A DNA stretch of 64,000 bases. It comes from Bradyrhizobium rifense (GTDB taxonomy: Bacteria > Pseudomonadota > Alphaproteobacteria > Rhizobiales > Xanthobacteraceae). The position numbers were made by a program, and so were the translations under genes. Shown here in pieces: positions 61,219 to 64,000 of the stretch (within the stretch, counting starts at the first letter, position 1; the number at the start of each line of letters is the position of its first letter). The notes under the pieces are model-generated. The model was not told the origin of the DNA. It saw only the letters and a list, made by a program, of their open reading frames with translations, and did no database searches. Location: assembly GCF_008123425.1 (NCBI RefSeq), contig NZ_VSSS01000042.1, positions 187,360 through 251,359 on the forward strand, written 5' to 3'.

Positions 61219-62193
61219 GTGACGGCCCGACAATTGATGCTGGCGCTGGCCGCCGGCCTGCTCACCGCTTTCTCCGTAACTCCGTCTTTGGCACAAGGCT
61301 ATCCCGCGCACGCGGTCCGCATTGTCGTGCCCTTCGGCGCCGGCGGGCCGGCCGACGTCGCGGCCCGGCTGATCGGCAACGCACTCCAGGAGCGGTTTGG
61401 CCAGCCCTTCGTGGTCGAGAACCGCACCGGCGCCGGTGGTGTCATCGGCACCGTCGAGGCGGCAAAGTCGCCGGCCGATGGCTATACCTTGCTGATGATG
61501 TCCAACACCCAGACCGCGAACGAATCGCTGCTGACGCCGGAGCAACGCAAATACGATCTGATGCGCGACCTCGCACCGATCGCGCCGGTGAACTATTCCG
61601 ATCTCGTCATCGTGGTGAACCCGCAAATTCCGGCGAAGACACTGCAGGAATTCATCGCGCTCGCCAAGGCGCAGCCGGGCAAATTGAACTACGCCTCTTC
61701 CGGCCAGGGCACGCCATATCACATGGCCGGCGAGCTGTTCAAAGCGATGGCCGGTATCGAAATCATCCATGTCCCCTATCGCAACAGCGGCGAGGCACGC
61801 AGCGGCGTGATCGGTGGCCAGGTGCAGATGATGATCGACGCGGTGCCCGCGATGGCGCCGAACATCGGAGAGAACCAGGTCCGCGCACTCGCGACCACCG
61901 GTCAGCAGCGTTCCGCGGTGCTGGCCAATGTGCCGACTGCCGGCGAGGCCGGCGTTCCCGGCTATGAGGCGACGATCTGGCTCGGCCTGATGGCCCCAGT
62001 GGGCACGCCAAAGCCCGTCATCGACAAGCTCAATTCAGCCGTGAACGCGATGGTGAAGCGGCCGGACATCGTCAAACTCTGGACCGAGCAGGGTGCCGTG
62101 CCCATGTCGATGACGCCGGAAGAATTCGACAAGTTCCTGCGGGGCGACATCGCGAAATGGGCCGACGTCGTCAAGAAGTTCGACAAATCCTGA
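61219..62193 (+). CDS. TctC/Bug-type periplasmic solute receptor (orphan)
   Basis: I start at the GTG at 61219 (324 residues) because GGAGG precedes it by 5 bases. Signal peptide TARQLMLALAAGLLTAFSVT. Mature part: VRIVVPFGAGGPADVAARLI and FGQPFVVENRTGAGGVIG, KSPADGYTLLMMSN, LNYASSGQGTPYHMAGELF and HVPYRNSGEARSGVIGGQ, all Bug signatures. No tctA/tctB here; it is followed after 13 bases by the molybdenum hydroxylase small subunit, so the bound molecule may be that enzyme's substrate. Confidence 0.9.
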   Translation: MTARQLMLALAAGLLTAFSVTPSLAQGYPAHAVRIVVPFGAGGPADVAARLIGNALQERFGQPFVVENRTGAGGVIGTVEAAKSPADGYTLLMMSNTQTANESLLTPEQRKYDLMRDLAPIAPVNYSDLVIVVNPQIPAKTLQEFIALAKAQPGKLNYASSGQGTPYHMAGELFKAMAGIEIIHVPYRNSGEARSGVIGGQVQMMIDAVPAMAPNIGENQVRALATTGQQRSAVLANVPTAGEAGVPGYEATIWLGLMAPVGTPKPVIDKLNSAVNAMVKRPDIVKLWTEQGAVPMSMTPEEFDKFLRGDIAKWADVVKKFDKS

Positions 62194-62206
62194 GGCCTGA
62201 CCTGTT

Positions 62207-62677
62207 ATGCCCACCATTCGATTCCAGCTCAACGGCGCGACGGTGGCGGTGGATGCCGATCCCGATCAAGCGCTGCTCGACGTGCTGCGTGGCCGGCTCG
62301 GCACCACCAGTCCCCATTTCGGCTGCGGGGCCGGTGAATGCGGCGCCTGTTACGTGATGGTTGGCGACCGCGCGATGGCGTCCTGCGACATGCCGATGTG
62401 GTCGGTGGCGGACAAGCAAATCGTCACACTGGAGGGCCTCGGCACGGCCGAGCAACCGCATCCGCTGCAACGCGCCTTCATCTCCGAACAGGCCATGCAA
62501 TGCGGCTACTGCGTCTCGGGAATCCTGATCAGCGCGGCGGCGCTGCTGGAGCGCAATCCATCGCCATCGGAAGCCGAGGTCAGAGCGGCTCTCGATCGCA
62601 ATTTGTGCCGCTGTGGATCGCACAACCGCATGGTCCGCGCCGTACTGCGGGCGGCATCGGAGATGGCGACGTCATGA
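62207..62677 (+). CDS. Molybdenum hydroxylase [2Fe-2S] small subunit
   Basis: 156 residues. First cluster: FGCGAGECGACYVMV with a later Cys; second cluster: AMQCGYCVSGILI and NLCRCGSHNRMVRAV. This is the two-domain small subunit of xanthine oxidase-family enzymes of the IorA/nicotinate dehydrogenase type. It passes electrons from the molybdenum site of the large subunit. ATG of the large subunit overlaps its stop. Confidence 0.92.
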   Translation: MPTIRFQLNGATVAVDADPDQALLDVLRGRLGTTSPHFGCGAGECGACYVMVGDRAMASCDMPMWSVADKQIVTLEGLGTAEQPHPLQRAFISEQAMQCGYCVSGILISAAALLERNPSPSEAEVRAALDRNLCRCGSHNRMVRAVLRAASEMATS

Positions 62678-64000
62678 GTGCGCTGTCCCCTGCCCCGAAA
62701 CTGCCGGTCAGCCTCGCAGCCAATCCAAGACTGTCGTCCTGGGTGAAGTTCACCGGCGAAGGCCGCGTGGCGATCTCGCCCGGCAAGGTCGAAATCGGCC
62801 AGGGTATCGTCACGGCGCTGGCGCAGATCGCGGCGGACGAGCTCGACGTCGAGATCGGCCGCATCGAGATGATCCGCGCCTCGACGGCTGCGAGCCCGAA
62901 TGAGGGTGTCACATCCGGCAGCCTGTCGATCCAGCAGTCCGGCCGCGCACTGCGCCACGCCTGCGCCGAGGCACGCCAGCGTTTCCTCGCGGCAGCGTCG
63001 GAACGCCTCGGCGTCGACGCAGCGCTGCTCGCTGTCGAGGACGGCACGATCTCGGGTCCCGGCAATGTCAGGACCAGCTATTGGGAGCTGGCTGGCGACG
63101 TCTCGCTCGATCACGATGCCATTGCGGGCATTGTGGCGAAGTCCTCAGCCACACGCAGCATCGCCGGGCATTCGGTGCAGCGCGTGGATATTCCCGACAA
63201 GGTGTTCGCGCGGCCGCGCTTCATCCATGATCATGCGCTGCAGGGATTGGTGCACGGACGCGTGCTACGGCTGGACGTCTCTGGCGCAAGGCTGATCGCG
63301 CTCGACCAAGGAGCCGCGCGCGCCGTTTCCGGGCTCGTCGCGATCGTCCGCGACGGCGGCTTTGCGGGCGTCGTCGCCGACAGCGAGGCCGCGGCGGAAG
63401 CCGCGCTGAAAGCGTTGCGTAAGGGCGCAACATGGTCGGCCGGCGAGGCGCTGCCGGATGAAAACGATCTGGCCGGCTTCCTGAGAAGCCAGCCGGTCGA
63501 GACCACCGTCATCGACACCAAAGCAGCGGCGACGACAAAGGCTACGCGCACACTGCGCCGGCAATACACTCGCCCCTATATCGCACACGGCTCCATTGCG
63601 CCGTCCTGTGCGATGGCGCGATGGGATGGCGACCGGGTCCATGTCTGGACGCATAGCCAAGGCGTCTATCTGCTTCGCGCCGATCTCGCGATCGTGCTCA
63701 AGCTGCCGGTCGAAGACATCGTCGTCGAGCATATGGAGGGCGCCGGCTGCTACGGGCACAATGCGGCCGACGATGTCGCGCTCGATGCCGTGCTGCTGGC
63801 GAAAGCTGCCGGCGGCCGCCCGGTGCGGGTGCAATGGTCGCGCCACGACGAAATGTCCCACGCGCCGTTCGGCGCCGCGATGGCCATCGAGATCGAGGCC
63901 GACCTCGATGCGGATCACGAGATCGTTGGCTGGCGCCATGCGATCTGGAGCAACGGCCACGCGGCGCGGCCCGGGCGTGCGGCGCAGCCCGCTCTGCTCG
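62674..64000 (+). CDS. Molybdenum hydroxylase large subunit (3' end beyond window)
   Basis: Open from the ATG at 62674 (ATGA overlap with the small subunit) to the right edge, 442 codons seen. Opens with LSSWVKFTGEGRVAISPGKV, then EIGQGIVTALAQIAADELDV; later YIAHGSIAPSCAMARWD and VYLLRADLAIVLKLP, then GAGCYGHNAADDVALDAVLL, which is typical of isoquinoline 1-oxidoreductase/nicotinate dehydrogenase large subunits. Hydroxylates an N-heterocyclic or aldehyde substrate using water. C-terminus and possible cytochrome partner lie outside. Confidence 0.88.
   Translation, partial: MSALSPAPKLPVSLAANPRLSSWVKFTGEGRVAISPGKVEIGQGIVTALAQIAADELDVEIGRIEMIRASTAASPNEGVTSGSLSIQQSGRALRHACAEARQRFLAAASERLGVDAALLAVEDGTISGPGNVRTSYWELAGDVSLDHDAIAGIVAKSSATRSIAGHSVQRVDIPDKVFARPRFIHDHALQGLVHGRVLRLDVSGARLIALDQGAARAVSGLVAIVRDGGFAGVVADSEAAAEAALKALRKGATWSAGEALPDENDLAGFLRSQPVETTVIDTKAAATTKATRTLRRQYTRPYIAHGSIAPSCAMARWDGDRVHVWTHSQGVYLLRADLAIVLKLPVEDIVVEHMEGAGCYGHNAADDVALDAVLLAKAAGGRPVRVQWSRHDEMSHAPFGAAMAIEIEADLDADHEIVGWRHAIWSNGHAARPGRAAQPALL

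Noticed and set aside
61981..62232. Short minus-strand frames at the end of the Bug gene
   Set aside because: Antisense of a well-supported gene, with no start signals.

Overview
The base composition (very GC rich), codon use, gene families and frequent GTG/TTG starts suggest an alphaproteobacterial chromosome, most like Bradyrhizobium or a close relative. This is inferred from gene content and protein style; no marker gene such as 16S rRNA is present, and no tRNA, rRNA or CRISPR array was seen.

Layout. 0-6.9 kb: a type II secretion locus split at a divergent promoter, with gspE-F-G-H on the minus strand (gspH runs off the left edge) and a lipoprotein-type secretin gspD plus a short prepilin peptidase on the plus strand. 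7.0-33.1 kb: a long cell-surface glycan region with a Sel1 protein, an SGNH acyltransferase, a WbqC-like protein, a secreted beta-helix protein, two DPM1-like glycosyltransferases, four methyltransferases, two different non-haem iron dioxygenases, a NeuD-like hexapeptide protein, a propeller glycosidase-like protein, two large membrane proteins (one YfhO-like), a UDP-GlcNAc 2-epimerase and an RmlD-like reductase. Within it lie a serralysin-type metalloprotease with four 360-bp tandem repeats and a CaiB-type CoA-transferase. 33.1-37.4 kb: a decaying sulfate-activation locus. cysQ is intact in length, cysD has a changed PP-loop residue, cysNC has two frameshifts and two amber stops, and the flanks carry remnants of an enoyl-CoA hydratase and of rmlA. 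37.4-41.4 kb: a YdcF-like protein and a complete tripartite tricarboxylate transporter (tctA, tctB, tctC).

41.5-50.6 kb: a coherent two- and three-carbon acid module with an enoyl-CoA hydratase, two serine-glyoxylate-type aminotransferases flanking an MFS anion transporter, a divergent FCR-type GntR regulator, a 991-residue FAD/Fe-S 2-hydroxyacid dehydrogenase and a GlcG-like protein. Together these could import and interconvert hydroxyacids, glyoxylate and serine under GntR control. 50.6-58 kb: a scrapyard of short and broken genes around an intact rmlD. It holds remnants of rmlC, a pirin, a GMC oxidoreductase and a hypothetical family, then a sugar-acid pair (UxuA-like protein and an enolase-superfamily dehydratase) whose second gene is cut at a breakpoint shared with a truncated tyrosine recombinase. 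58-64 kb: an enoyl-CoA hydratase with a frameshifted tail, a molybdopterin oxidoreductase, and a module of an orphan TctC-type receptor with a two-subunit molybdenum hydroxylase that runs off the right edge.

The most notable signals are the gene decay around cysNC and the rml remnants, the integrase/dehydratase junction, the mosaic 360-bp repeats in the protease, a 13-bp motif shared by the two intergenic regions around the GntR gene, and the unusual methyltransferase/double-dioxygenase group at 12-16 kb.
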